From the NCBI GenBank assembly GCA_037178625.1, contig CM074145.1:1302001-1366000 (forward strand): DNA of 64,000 nt, written 5' to 3'. The DNA is from Skeletonema tropicum. Taxonomy: Eukaryota > Bacillariophyta > Thalassiosirophyceae > Thalassiosirales > Thalassiosiraceae. The notes below the pieces were generated by a model, which saw nothing but the letters and a program-made list of their open reading frames with translations, did not search any database and was not told where the DNA came from. Below are positions 20,486 through 31,696 of this stretch, piece by piece; the first letter of the stretch is position 1, and every line of letters starts with the position of its first letter. The position numbers and the translations under genes were made by a program.

Positions 20486-22748
20486 TTATTTCTTCTTTGC
20501 CGTCGCTTCCACCTTCGTATTCTCTCGTTTTACTCTGAGACTAAAGTTGAGCTTCTCTTCCTTCTTGAGCAAATCATTCTTGAAATCAAAGTCTTTTGCG
20601 TAGACAGTTTTCATAATGAAAGATTTGTCAAAGTCAATAGCAGCACGATGACATTTCAAAACCTTCTTCAGCGTTTCAATTCTCTTGTGCGGAATGGGTG
20701 CATCCTCACTTGAATTACCTTCTGTCTCCTTGGTATTCTTTGCCTCAATCTCCAACATCTTATATGTCTCCATGTAACCTCTTGCCCTGGCACTGAACTT
20801 ACGAATGAGATCCACAGTGAGAACCTCTCTTGAAATACACTTGTCGACCAATGCAAGGAAATCAGCAGTCGTTTTCTTTTGAGCTAATGGATGTCTTCGG
20901 TAGAGAGCTTTGGAGAACCCCCAAGAGTATTCGACACCCTCACCAGCGTATTCAGCATGATACTTTGTTGTAATCAAGGCTCTTACTCCCAAAGATTCAC
21001 AACATATTCGAGTTGGCTTTGTTCAGACAAAAAATCTGTGCAGTTTGCAAGCAAATGCCGGAGGGAAAGCTCAGGAACCAAGTTACCCTCATCATCATAC
21101 TTCATCACTTGGTAGCTGCCCTTTCTGAAGGTTGCTATATCGATCCAGCCACGTTCATACGCAATATGCAGAAGTCCCTTACCCTTGCCCTCCCATCCAT
21201 ATATCATTTTGGTGGTAGGTGTTATTTTGATATCGATACTAGACGCTTGCGCCATTTTTGCACTGATAGATATTCGTCTGTTAACCGAGACCGATGCTCT
21301 ATCTGTTCGGCATACTCATGGCCATCAACGTAGTAGCATTTCTTTGACACCTCTCGTTTGAAACCAAGGTATCCGACCCACCTCCCAACTGTTGAGTATG
21401 ATGGTGGATTTTTGAGATATCTGTCAACCAGTTGAAATTCTTCTGAGTCTTCGGTAAAGTTGATGTTGGTTTTCACCTCTTCATTTAGTTGCTTTATCAT
21501 TGTTGTGTTAAAATGTTCCCTCAGCAATTCAACGCTGAAATGTTCCAGATGGTCAAGTATGAAGTTTGACACATCTACTGCTGCTGTCGGAAATACCTCA
21601 AATAGTGTAGGCTTTCGTTTGATACCATTGGCGACGTAGGGGTTGGGGTTTGGAAATTGATGATTAACGCGGAAGATACGGTTCCAATTCATGATTGTCC
21701 TACCAGTTGCTGCATTGAACAGTGTTAAATCATTGAGCAGCCTTGCCGCTTTGTCGCAACAAGCTTGGAATGGAAACCCAACTCGATACTCGGCAAGTGC
21801 TATTGAATACGCAACCCTGAGGTATAAACATTTATTGCGTAAGTCAAATAAGGCATGCTTTGTCAATTTACTATCTTCGTGCAAGTCAATGACGCCTGCT
21901 TCTTCGTATCCATTTGCTGATTGCCCCACCAGTGTAAGTGATTCAACCAATTGCACTAGTCCGTTGTACACATCGGCACCTTCTTCAAATCCGAAGAGAG
22001 CTGCTGCTTCAGGTGACTGCCATATAATATTCGGAGTCTGGTTGTTGCTGCTGTTATCGCCGTCTATATCGCCACTGCTGTTGTTATTGTCGTCGTCTTC
22101 GTCTTCATCTTCGTCGTCAACTTGATTATTCTCATCCTCTAATCTACCCACGTTGGTGACGAATGGCACGAGAGGGCTCTGCTGCTGCTCAACTAGTCGT
22201 TGCGAGCGCCTTGTTCTTTTTTGTGGAGTAGGAGTAATTGGTGCAGCCGCTGATGATTTTGTTGCTTCTTTACGTTTGTTCTCATTATTTTTGTTCTTCT
22301 TCTTACCAGCGCATCCATCGTCGGGAAATGATACTTGCTCCGGCTTGTTGCAAGATCGCTGCCGATTATTAGTTGCACTGTAACTCTGTATATGTTCTAT
22401 TTCTGTGCACAATAACTCTGCTGCGCGTATTGGTTCGTTGGGCACTTTCTCTCCCTTTCCAAAGTAGTAATAGTGCACCATCCGGCGTAATGACGAATTG
22501 AATGGACATGATGTTGTGAAATTTTTGTGGTATATCTTGTGTACATTGCTGCTGTTGAAAGGTCCGGCTGCCTTGTTCAGACGCTGCACGAGTTTGTTCC
22601 GTAAGGTATTGTCTTTATCTACATTCGTATAGTGTCTGTGCAATATCTCTACCAACGACTGGTCGCAAATCCACCTGCCGCGATAAGTGTCACTTTTACT
22701 GATGAGCCGTGTGAAAAGGTATTCAAAAAGTGTATTACCATCGTTCAT
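20486..22748 (-). pseudogene. DDE-superfamily transposase-like gene with internal deletion
   Basis: Three frames are consecutive pieces of one protein. Piece 1 (22748-21222, 508 codons) has a long low-complexity N-terminal region and ends in a helix-turn-helix-like part with NPPSYSTVGRWVGYLGFK and KKCYYVDGHEYAEQIEHRSR; a VDGHE segment of this kind precedes the catalytic core in a DDE endonuclease family found in algae and fungi. Piece 2 (about 21250-20983) resembles the late core (KGLLHIAYERGWID, LLANCTDFLSEQSQLEYVV). Piece 3 (20992-20486) continues with LGVRALITTKYHAEYAGEG, VEYSWGFSKALYRR and ARGYMETYK, the C-terminal end of that family. The middle, which should carry the first two catalytic aspartates, is missing at the junction near 21235, with a frame change there and another near 20990. 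Family assignment is from memory. Confidence 0.6.
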
Positions 22749-23488
22749 GATTACAATCTTTAGTCAACCTAATTGGCTATTTTGGATCTAGACATGCAAG
22801 AGAGGTTAATTTATCCTTTTGGTTGAGTAAATATTCAACTTGTTGTGCGTAGTACGCTCCGGCATTTGGCCATGGTTGGCATCTTTTTGCGCGGAGTGGC
22901 TCTTGTTGAGGGGTGAGTTGGGAGAAATCGGCCCAATGGGTTTTTATAAGACTCACTACGTCATTTGTACCTAACATACGTAGGAATTCGAAACTTGAAC
23001 GGCTATCCGAAAATCCGTGAAAACAGCTGTACTTGATGTACATAGCACGTGTGTGTGTGTTTTGATGATGATGATGGGGCTGTTGCAGATCTCGGCATCA
23101 AGTGATTGATTGATGTAGAACAGCCCCCCCGCTTGATTGTAGAATGGTGAAAGGCAGAAAGGCAAAGCCGAATTCGCCGGATTGATCAAAGTTCAAGGGG
23201 AGCGTGAATTAACCTTCAATTAACTTTTCTGCTCTTTCAGCAATCTGGAATCGTATTTTACCGTAGCACAGAAATATCATTACTTATTATCAGTAACACT
23301 CAAAATATCTTTCACTTTTCTTTTCATTTTTGTCTCTCTTTGCAGTTATGAAGATGATACTTAGCTTGTTGCTTGGGTGTTGTGATTGATGTATTCGATA
23401 GCATCCTTCTTTTATCTGGAACAACTTCTTCTCTCCAAAATTTGAGTATTATTTCTATTTTGACTGACAAAAACGGATATTATTGACG
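22749..23488. other. Gap with a possible extra exon and a dispersed repeat
   Basis: A minus-strand frame of 88 codons (22777-23043) lies upstream of the transposase piece and could be its first exon, but no matching splice site is clear. At about 23260 the string tttaccgtagcacagaaata begins a repeat also found near 28650 and 29010. Confidence 0.35.
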
Positions 23489-24437
23489 ATGAGCGCAACT
23501 GAGGCGGCGGGCGCAAGAGATTTTTTGTGCATCATGCGGAATTACAGGTGGCGATAACATCAAATTGAAGAACTGTACCGCATGCAAAGTCGTGAAATAT
23601 ATTGTAGTGTGGAATGTCAGAGAACTCACAGATCTCAGCACAAAAGAGCGTGCAGAAAGCGAGCCGCTGAATTAAAAGATGAGTTGTTATTCAAACAACC
23701 GGAAAGCACACATTATCTCGGTGATTGCCCGATCTGTCTGCTACCAATCCCATTTCCAATGACACAAGATGCAGTGAGGCACACTTTTCAGTCGTGCTGC
23801 AGTAAAATGGTATGCAATGGCTGCCTTCATGCAAATAGTGAGCGGGAGATAGAAGGAAAGCTGCCAGCAAGATGCCCGTTCTGTCGAACTCTGGTGCCAT
23901 CAACCACAGAAGAAATCCTTCAGAATTCAAAGAAGAGGGCTGAAGTGAATGACCCAGCTGCTTTAAACGAAAAGGGCATCTCTAGTTTCTCCGCAGGTGA
24001 CTATGCAACAGCTGTTGAGTGCTGGGAGAAGGCAGCTGGATTGGGTCACATCGGTTCACACGTGTACTTGTCAATGGCATATGAAAAAGGGTGTGGTGTT
24101 GAGATAGACATGAAAAAATACACACATCACTTGGAACTGGCCGCCATTGGTGGACATCCCTTAGCTCGGTACATTCTTGGATGCGATATGCGATGAGGAG
24201 CAAAAAGGCAATATCGATAAGGCAGCGAAGCATTTCAGTATTGCCGCCAACCTTGGATTTGATTTATCAATTCAAGCGCTGAAGAATCTTTATGCACAGG
24301 GAGTGGGTGGCAAGGAGGACTTTGCTGCTGCCCTCCGTGCACATCAGGCTGCAGTGGAGGCAACAAAAAGTACCCAGAGGAATGAAGCTGATCGAGAGAT
24401 GATGCAGAGAGGGGGTGTAAGAAATAGTTCTGCCTAA
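23489..24437 (+). pseudogene. MYND/RING/Sel1-like repeat protein gene with three frame breaks
   Basis: From the ATG at 23489 three frames together spell a modular protein. It starts with a MYND-like zinc finger (FCASCGITGGDNIKLKNC, then CSVECQRTHRSQHKRAC). A RING-like finger follows (CPICLLPIPFP, CCSKMVCNGCLHA, CPFCRTLVP), then Sel1/TPR-like helices (GDYATAVECWEKAAGLGH, HLELAAIGGHPLARY, KAAKHFSIAANLGFD). The frame breaks are near 23520 (a T run), near 23605 (a 2-base surplus in aaatatattgtag, just before the MYND cysteine pair) and near 24180. The family is, from memory, abundant in centric diatoms. It may bind protein partners and act as an E3 ligase, but that is inference. The breaks could be old mutations or assembly errors; the order of domains is intact. 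Confidence 0.75.
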
Positions 24438-25826
24438 CAATTATTGAGCGAGTACACGCAAGTACCGATGTTATTCCAAACGAATAGACGAGGAAGAGTA
24501 GGCAAACGACTTGAATAATGATAAATAGTGTATTAGACCCCCCAAAAGGGCATTCTGTTCATTCCTACTCACATGCAGCAAAGTATAACATGGGGAGCAA
24601 AGAAAGAAGACACCAAACTAACCCCTCCGGGCGAATGCAATATCAGCCCAAAGTTTTCCGTTCGCCACAAGTACGTTTGCACTAGCTAGGTAGGTTTGCT
24701 TCTGTCAAAATTTCAAAGGTGATCCATCTTTCGGCAGTATTTGTATGCATAAGCATAAGCATAAGCCAAAGGGTTTCTTTCCATCAATATGTCGTTGGAG
24801 AAGGGCTCCGTCTGAACTTCATCAAGTTTCCAGATACTCTCTAGAGAGGTCCTCGCGGAGATGAAATCCAGAATCAAGACTAGCAACCAGTAATATTATG
24901 TGCCTGCAACCAGCTACGCAACCAGCAAGTCAAGAGTCAAGCCGGAAAGTGTGTCCTTAGCGTTGCACGAAAGCAGACGAAAGCCCGATTTTGCCTCGGA
25001 AAGAGCTAAGAGCTCACGATGAATTCGTCTCCAATGGTAGCGTAGAGGCCGGGACCGTCGGGTTTCAGTGAATTCGTTCGTTCACGGCGACATCTATTGC
25101 GTCGAAAGGCAGTAAATTGGAGTCGATTGGCATCGCAGAATTCGAAGACTGGAGCTTTTAGCAAGCAAATTTGAAAGTGTGCCGCAGGACGGACATCACA
25201 GCCCATCTCTGGTAATTCTCTATCATACAGTATTATTCACAAATATGTTCTTTCCTTGCACTTAGTTGTTTTCCAAGCGAGAGAAACTCCGGCTTCATTA
25301 GCTCTGGATGACGTAAATCATTCCGCCTGCAATTCCCACTTAGCCAAATTGCAAGGAAGATTTTAGCAGCGTGCGTGATGTACCTATCATGCAAGCCCTC
25401 GTGGAATTTGTGTAGACTGTCGACAATTGGGATAAAGAGTTCATAATTTTAAGGATGAGGGGTGAAGAGTCTCATCTGAATGGAAAGATTGGAGATAAGC
25501 GAGAAATCGATGAGGAAGTAGGCATTCAATTCGCAACGGCTGGCTCGGATCTTGATGACATGAATGAAGTATGTATGAGAATTTACGCATTAAATTAATT
25601 AACCTGTTTGTAACGATGTAGTAGAAACTTCTCGACATTCAATTATGGCTGATAAAATGTGATCTTCGATGCTGCATTTGCTCTCATTGCTTATGGAACT
25701 AATGATACGTTCTGTTATTTCTTTACAGCAACACAGTTGATGTCTTACTTACCACTTGTCATGCTTGTTGCAAATTAACAGATTCTAATGCTCATGCGAT
25801 TTCTTAGTTGCCAAACGCGTTCCAAT
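24438..25826. other. Intergenic stretch with one arm of a segmental duplication
   Basis: No gene is seen from 24438 to 25330. From about 25340 onward the sequence resembles 43082 onward (ccaaattgcaaggaagattt; gtagactgtcgacaattggg), so the 3' flank of MYND copy A was duplicated together with its gene. Confidence 0.6.
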
Positions 25827-26678
25827 CTACGAGTTTAGCACAGGTGCTCTTGTGTCGCCGCCAATCGGCCTTTTGGCATTCACGAGAGCAATATTTGTGC
25901 CTCTGCATCGAGCACAGCTCAACATTTTGCTTCGCTCTACTTCTGGTAGGTTACACTGCGAGTTGAAACACACCCCCATCTTTGTTATAGATTTGACTTC
26001 TTCATATTTTTCGTCCAAGCAAGAGCAAGGAATTTTCTGTCTCAAATACTTCACAAGAGTGTGCTCATCGGTTTGGAATAGCTCCGAAAATTTTGCCATG
26101 CAATCTGGCTTATCTTTTTCGCCACTATAGAGTGCTGCGACGTCCTCAAAGTAACAAGCTATGGCAGCAAGAAACTGAGCTCTGCGTAACCCCCCCTTTA
26201 GGACTTCTTGTGTCCCATTGAACACAATGAGTGATACAACCTGCTTCAGCTTGGAGGGATCATACCACATTTCAGGATATTTTTTTACGACTGCTTCGGA
26301 AGCTGCGCCGAGATTCTCTCCAAAGCTTTCACCGAGCCCAACTCTAACAAATGCAGCAATAAACGTTCCGGCGAATGCGATCACGTCATCTTCTGTTTTG
26401 ACATACCCATGATGACATCCATTGCTATATTTCACCATCTGATCCTCCTCTCTTTCAGTTGCCGCAGCATCCAATGCCTCCTTCTCGGCCGCAGCAAGCT
26501 TGATTGCCTCCTCCAATAAAGCTTCTTCCTCGGCATTGGTTTGAGAATCCTCATCGATGTTCAGTCGGTCCATCTGCGCATCGAGCGTCCCCTGTTGCTG
26601 CCCCTTCTCCTTCCCACCGAACATTTTGGACGCCTTCTTGCCCTTGCCCCGACTCTTCTTCTTCTTCTTTGATGCCAT
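25827..26678 (-). CDS. MYND-family protein copy A, zinc finger lost by frameshift
   Basis: The frame of 283 codons starts at a well-placed ATG (aagccATGG). It has a basic N-terminus (MASKKKKKSRGKGKK), a Glu/Ala-rich helical segment (QQQGTLDAQMDRLNIDEDSQ and on), a region starting SNGCHHGY that is predicted mostly helical (about residues 85-215), the segment IPCSCLDEKYEEVKSITKMG, and the first MYND cysteines (LSCARC). After that the frame leaves the family: the next frame would continue YCSRECQKADWRRHK as in copies B, E and G. A single base appears to be missing near 25885-25890. As written, the protein ends in an unrelated 20-residue tail and lacks half of the zinc ligands. The family function is unknown; MYND fingers generally bind proline-rich peptides. 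Confidence 0.8.
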   Translation of the reverse strand: MASKKKKKSRGKGKKASKMFGGKEKGQQQGTLDAQMDRLNIDEDSQTNAEEEALLEEAIKLAAAEKEALDAAATEREEDQMVKYSNGCHHGYVKTEDDVIAFAGTFIAAFVRVGLGESFGENLGAASEAVVKKYPEMWYDPSKLKQVVSLIVFNGTQEVLKGGLRRAQFLAAIACYFEDVAALYSGEKDKPDCMAKFSELFQTDEHTLVKYLRQKIPCSCLDEKYEEVKSITKMGVCFNSQCNLPEVERSKMLSCARCRGTNIALVNAKRPIGGDTRAPVLNS

Positions 26679-27059
26679 GGCTTGACAGGATATTTGCTAG
26701 CAGAGAAATATCAATATTGCACCACGACGGCCGCTCTATCTGCGGGAAGCTCCGCTCTCAGCTTCGGCTTTGAGCTGGAGAAAGATCCGGCGGCAGAATA
26801 ATAATGGCGAGGGCAGCAATTTGATGAGATTGCTGAAAAATTACTACTGCTCAGTTCCTTCATCACCGACCGCAGCAAAATTGTTGTATTGGACGCTTGC
26901 CGCTTGCCGTGAGTGAGTGAAAGTTGGAAGTGCTATTGTAATGGCGCGAGAAGAAGCGGGAAGATTTTCCTCCAAGTACGTAAGCAGTGTGTCACGCTGT
27001 AGCCCTCGGAACAGAGATCATTCGAATTTTATCCCAAAATATTTTTTTGCGCGAGGGTT
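26679..27059. other. Conserved 5' flank of MYND copy A
   Basis: The first about 100 bases (gctagcagagaaatatcaat, then gacggccgctctatctgcgg) recur before copies B and E, so the presumed promoter and 5' UTR were duplicated with the genes. Nothing else is seen. Confidence 0.6.
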
Positions 27060-27890
27060 TTAATTTTGGAGGGACGGCCTGATCTCTGTAACATCTGGGA
27101 CGTCTTGCACTTTTTCAACTGCCACAGATGCCAAAACATCATTTTGCAAAGTGTTCACCCCCTTTGCCGACAGAAGGCCGATTCTCATCACTACTATCCG
27201 TAACTTTGCTACGGCAACCCTCCTGGCAGCCCGACGCTCTCTCGTTTCATTCGATTGGCTCAAATAACGGAGAAAGAGGACGCTATCGGCAAGACAATGA
27301 ACAACTCATCCGTGACTTCATCTTCTCTTGTTTCACGGAAACGTTTTGTGTGCATCCACCCTGAGGTAACACGCAAGCGAATGGTAGATCCGAGACGAAC
27401 ATCTTGAGCTATCTTGAGCTGAAGAATGCACTTCTTTCTGCTTACCAATTGCCGATGATCCACCAACTTTCTTGAAAGCTTCATTTTCATTCGACACAGG
27501 GACAGGGCCAATTCGTTTGATTGCTCAATGGAGCGAAGAATTTCGTGGCCAAAGTCTATTCAATGACGAGCTACGTAACTGCAGAAAGGCCGTCCACTAT
27601 CTCGAGAATATTGGCACACTTTCATCTCTCCTCCGACGCTCATTTTCTGCCATTCGTTCGGCCATAATTGCCTCAGTTGTCGATCCGTCGCGGCCATCCC
27701 CTGCCCCACGACCCCCAGAGGGACGAGGGGACGCATTCCCATAAATACTTGGGGCCATTGAGTGACGTGATTGCTCTTATCGACCGATATTGGTGTGATA
27801 TCATTGCAAAATGATGTTTTGGCATCTGTGGCAGTTGAAAAAGTGCAAGCCGGTCCAGAGGTTATAGAGATCCGCGATTTCTTTCCGCCA
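27060..27890. repeat. Inverted repeat made from fragments of one coding sequence
   Basis: A 46-base perfect inverted pair (27104-27149 and 27804-27849, cttgcactttttcaactgcc in the left arm) sits in longer imperfect arms. Both arms encode the same peptide on opposite strands (LQNDVLASVAVEKVQ). Between the arms, the minus strand at about 27440-27310 encodes LKIAQDVRLGSTIRLRVTSG, and a decayed plus-strand copy of that segment lies at about 28460-28590. I do not recognise the parent gene. Confidence 0.7.
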
Positions 27891-28006
27891 AACCATATTC
27901 GCGCACTTTTTAATTTTTTTAATACTTACACGTAAGTACTTAGGATCTCGATACCGAGGACTACAGCGTGCAGTGTGTACTGCTATCTATCTTGTCGAAT
28001 TGTTCG

Positions 28007-28209
<203 letters not shown>

Positions 28210-28439
28210 GTCAGCCCCTGCCCGATCAGATGTAAAACTACAAGGGAATACACAACTATGAGAGTACTCGCGCAGGATTCTTGGCAACTCCAATACATTG
28301 AATTCGAGTTATATAGTTAGATCTTGTTCCATCATAACGGTATAAGATTAAGTATTTTCACCCCTACATTTATTAAACAGAGAGAGAGAAATTAGCATTG
28401 GAGAAGAGATGAAATACGGATAATGTCGAGATATGGACG

Positions 28440-28590
28440 ACCGCAAGAGGTGCATTTTTCGCTCAAGAGACGCATTCGTCAGCTCAAGATATTCGTCTCG
28501 GCTACCATTCGCTTGCCTGTTGCCTCAGGGTGGCTGCTTGCGCAACGATTCCATGAAACGAGAGAAGGCGAGGTCATGATATAGAGTTAT
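28440..28590 (+). pseudogene. Decayed copy of the coding fragment at 27310-27440
   Basis: The plus strand reads QLKI, then SATIRLPVASGW and RFHETREGEV before a stop, clearly related to LKIAQDVRLGSTIRLRVTSG and RFRETREDEV on the minus strand at 27310-27440. The parent gene is not recognised. Confidence 0.55.
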
Positions 28591-28599
28591 TCATCCAGC

Positions 28600-29110
28600 C
28601 ACAGATGCTTTTCTTGTTTACGATACCAGTCCTCCTGCTACGTAGTTTACCGTAGCACAGAAATAACACAAGTACGAGTGACTCTATTTGGAAATCAAAA
28701 CAACGCAACTATCACTACGGGGGTTCCTACAAAAGTCCTGATCCAAGCACCTCCTACACACAAATTTTCGGGAGAACAGTTCGCAAGGCAAATGGCTCCG
28801 CAGGGCTAGCTGCCATTTAAGCACTCTATGAGAGCAACGATTGCCCGATAACCGAGTCATAACTTAACGATGACCAAAGTTCATATTTAATGTACATTGC
28901 AGATGGTAGAACTATATATTTTCCAAGGAAGTAGCTCTCAGTCGACCTCAGAGTCGTCTCAACTATCCACAGATGCTTTTCTCGTTTACATTACCAGTAA
29001 TACGTATTTTACCGTAGCACAGAAATAACCGAAAGCCCGCACACAAAAAGTGAATCGCAGCCACGAATAGCAAGATTAGCGTGTTGCTTGGGTGTTGTGA
29101 TACCCTTCTT
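28600..29110. repeat. Dispersed repeat, two copies, with a third near 23260
   Basis: Two related segments (28600-28672 and 28969-29033) share ccacagatgcttttct, then gtttac, accagt and ttaccgtagcacagaaataa. The third copy at about 23257-23280 shares only the last part. Downstream, ttgttgcttgggtgttgtga near 23367 matches gtgttgcttgggtgttgtga near 29080, so the family unit may be about 100-150 bases long. Confidence 0.65.
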
Positions 29111-29555
29111 TCACCTGGACCTTCAACGTACTTGCAGGTTGCTAGTCAGCAAGCATCAAGTGCGAGCACTGGACCTAGGTTCTTGCTCGTCATCGCCTCT
29201 GACTTCCCTGCACTCAAGGGATACAGTGAGGTGGTCCGATGCAACCTTCCAGACAACTAACAGAGAGACTGTGGGTGTGGTGCCAAACATGTGTGGCTTT
29301 CAATCTACGATTCATCACACCTGAGGAGTGTCTCGACTGTCCATCAACACAAGGAAAGTACCGTACATACCCTACTTTTTTAAATTTGGCGGGACAGCAA
29401 AGCCACAACACGAGCAACATAACACCCAACCCACTACTTGCTAGCTACTTGTCCCGCGTCCCCAACCAAGATAAGTAAGCCGGAGAGCCAGGCACAACAA
29501 CATAGACATCAACGCAACTAATAGATTCGACTGAGCCAAGCAGAGTCACTCAACC
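29111..29555. other. Gap upstream of the plastid-type gene
   Basis: No gene is supported. It presumably contains the promoter of the gene starting at 29556. Confidence 0.35.
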
Positions 29556-30581
29556 ATGCCGATCCTCACCCTTCTGACCCGACGAGCATCTGCCGCCGCA
29601 TTTGTAGCCACCATCATCCTCCTATCATCATCACCAACACATTCCTTTCTACATCAACACACCCATCATCACCCATCCATCACTCACCATCCATCAGCAA
29701 CTACTCCTCCTCTCCAAATGGCCAAAAAATCGTACGGTCCACAAGATGCCGAAATCATATCCTCCTCGAACAACAATCCACACAACACCAAGGCTGAATT
29801 CGCATCATTACTAAATGCAGTAGTAGAATCCGACAAACCAGAAGAGTTGCCATCACTACTAGCCACCAATATTGAAATGATACTGTCGGCAATGAATACG
29901 GAGGGCTTGATTGAACAAGTCATTCAAGAGGATATTCAAAAACAAATTGGCAATGTGGAACGATTAGATGAACTTTCATCAGCGGTCAATGTGATAATTA
30001 ACTTTGTAGAAACATTTGTCGAAGAAGCTCAATCTATGGAGGATGTGTATAAAAAGTTGATGGGGAAGATTTTTCAATCCATTTCACCCAATAATCAAGT
30101 AGGAGGAGGCAGTGGTGGAGAATCTGCTGCTGCTGCATTCGGAGAGGCAGCATTGGAAGAACTATTGGCGAATGAAAAAGAAGCCTTCACACCTGGATTT
30201 TTACGTCATGTCGATGGGGAATGCAATCGAATCGCTTCGCTTCCGACAATCTCACCCGAGTCTGCCAAAATGTTGGAGATACTACGTGTCATCCAAGCAC
30301 GTATTTTAGAAGAATTGGGCAAGGGTATCGGAGAAGGTGCGATAGTTTTAGGACAGTTATTGGGTTACGATGAAAAGGCGGAGAGGTTGGCAGTGTTGGA
30401 TGCAGGCTTGGCTGTGCGAGGGGTGGATTTTGCGCATGAATTGAAAGGGTTGACGAGTGAGGCGTTGGAGGGATTTCACGGTGTGCAGGGTGGTGTGGAT
30501 CCTGGACTTGTGAAGAGTGTGGAAGAAATTGATGAGAGGATACAGCAGTTTATTGAAAAGTCGTCACAACATTTTCAATGA
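29556..30581 (+). CDS. Putative plastid-targeted helical protein
   Basis: A single exon of 341 codons. The N-terminus is a signal peptide (TRRASAAAFVATIILLSSSP) followed by THSFLHQ, where the phenylalanine after a small residue resembles the ASAFAP-type cleavage motif for import into diatom plastids, and then a His/Ser/Pro-rich transit-like stretch. The mature part is almost all alpha-helix: LLNAVVESDKPEELPSLLAT, then TPGFLRHVDGECNRI and RVIQARILEELGKGIGEGAI. The segments GEGAIVLGQLLGYDEKAERL and AVLDAGLAVRGVDFAHEL resemble a plant chloroplast protein family sometimes described as endoribonuclease E-like; I rely on memory for this. No catalytic motif is visible, so I do not assign an activity. 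Coding status is firm. Confidence 0.8.
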   Translation: MPILTLLTRRASAAAFVATIILLSSSPTHSFLHQHTHHHPSITHHPSATTPPLQMAKKSYGPQDAEIISSSNNNPHNTKAEFASLLNAVVESDKPEELPSLLATNIEMILSAMNTEGLIEQVIQEDIQKQIGNVERLDELSSAVNVIINFVETFVEEAQSMEDVYKKLMGKIFQSISPNNQVGGGSGGESAAAAFGEAALEELLANEKEAFTPGFLRHVDGECNRIASLPTISPESAKMLEILRVIQARILEELGKGIGEGAIVLGQLLGYDEKAERLAVLDAGLAVRGVDFAHELKGLTSEALEGFHGVQGGVDPGLVKSVEEIDERIQQFIEKSSQHFQ

Positions 30582-31696
30582 ATACTTCGAATGAAGAATG
30601 AAGTTTTTTCATCTAATATAAGCCTACAATTATTCAAAGAAAAAGCGCTAGAGAGTGATGATAGCATCTGATGTTCCACTTACTAATTGTAAAGGACCAG
30701 ACTTATATCTGTCTGTGAATGAAGAGGAAGTGAAAGAGGGGAAGGGTTCAATGATGTCTAGGTAGCGATAATGCAACATTTACCTAATTTCCTAAGTGAT
30801 ATGATATGAAAGAGGGGAAGATACATGGATCAGGTGTCTTTGCTTGAAGCTTTATGTCCTTGGTCGGCAGTGATCTCTCGATACTCTCATTCTCAATGCC
30901 CACATCCAGATATAATAGACATCCAAATCTAAGTGCAAGTGCAAGTGCTCATGTCTTCAGAGTTGCAATGGGATATCTACGAAGCAGTCTCCTGACCCTT
31001 TCAACACCTACCACCACGAAAAGATACAACATGCGCCACAAGCCACAAATAACATCGTCTTATCTCTCAACTCTCAACATCATTCAGTAGCTAGCTAGCA
31101 GCCAGCCACACCATTATTTGTCACATACATTATGACACGGTCGGTGGTCGGTGGGTCAAAAGGATTCCACCGAAATGAAAGGTTATCCTCAAAATGATAT
31201 TGGTTGATGTCGCGTTGAGACAATCCTCACGTGCCATGTGTTCAGGTAAGAAAGAAAATCTTCACAATGCGACAAACGGGTTGAAGCGGGTGGAACAAAA
31301 CGCAGGCCTTTCATGTGCGCACAAAAAACACCAAGGTGAAGTTGCACACACCAAGGGTCACACACATCAACTTTAGATATTCGATCATTATTTTCTTCGT
31401 CCTTGCTTTCGTTGATGAATGCAAGCGACGTGCATCACCAGAATAACGTCCGGCGATCGATCCTTCTTTGATTCAATATTGCTTGAGTGTAGAAGATTTG
31501 TTTTGATTAGCTTCCGGATAATAGCCACGGTCATTTCACTATCGGCTTTGCGAAGGCAAGATTTTGGATCTTACCACGTCACGTGTGAATGAACTTTTAG
31601 TTGGAACAAATAAATAATTATCAACAACGGCAACCGTCAAATAATCAAGGCCCATCAACCAATAATAACCGCACAACACCAGCATTTTAAGCAACC
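30582..31696. other. Intergenic stretch with the empty MITE site
   Basis: At 30748-30806 lies the uninterrupted copy of the repeat that carries the MITE at 3593. The rest holds no supported gene and includes the promoter of the kinase gene. Confidence 0.5.
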
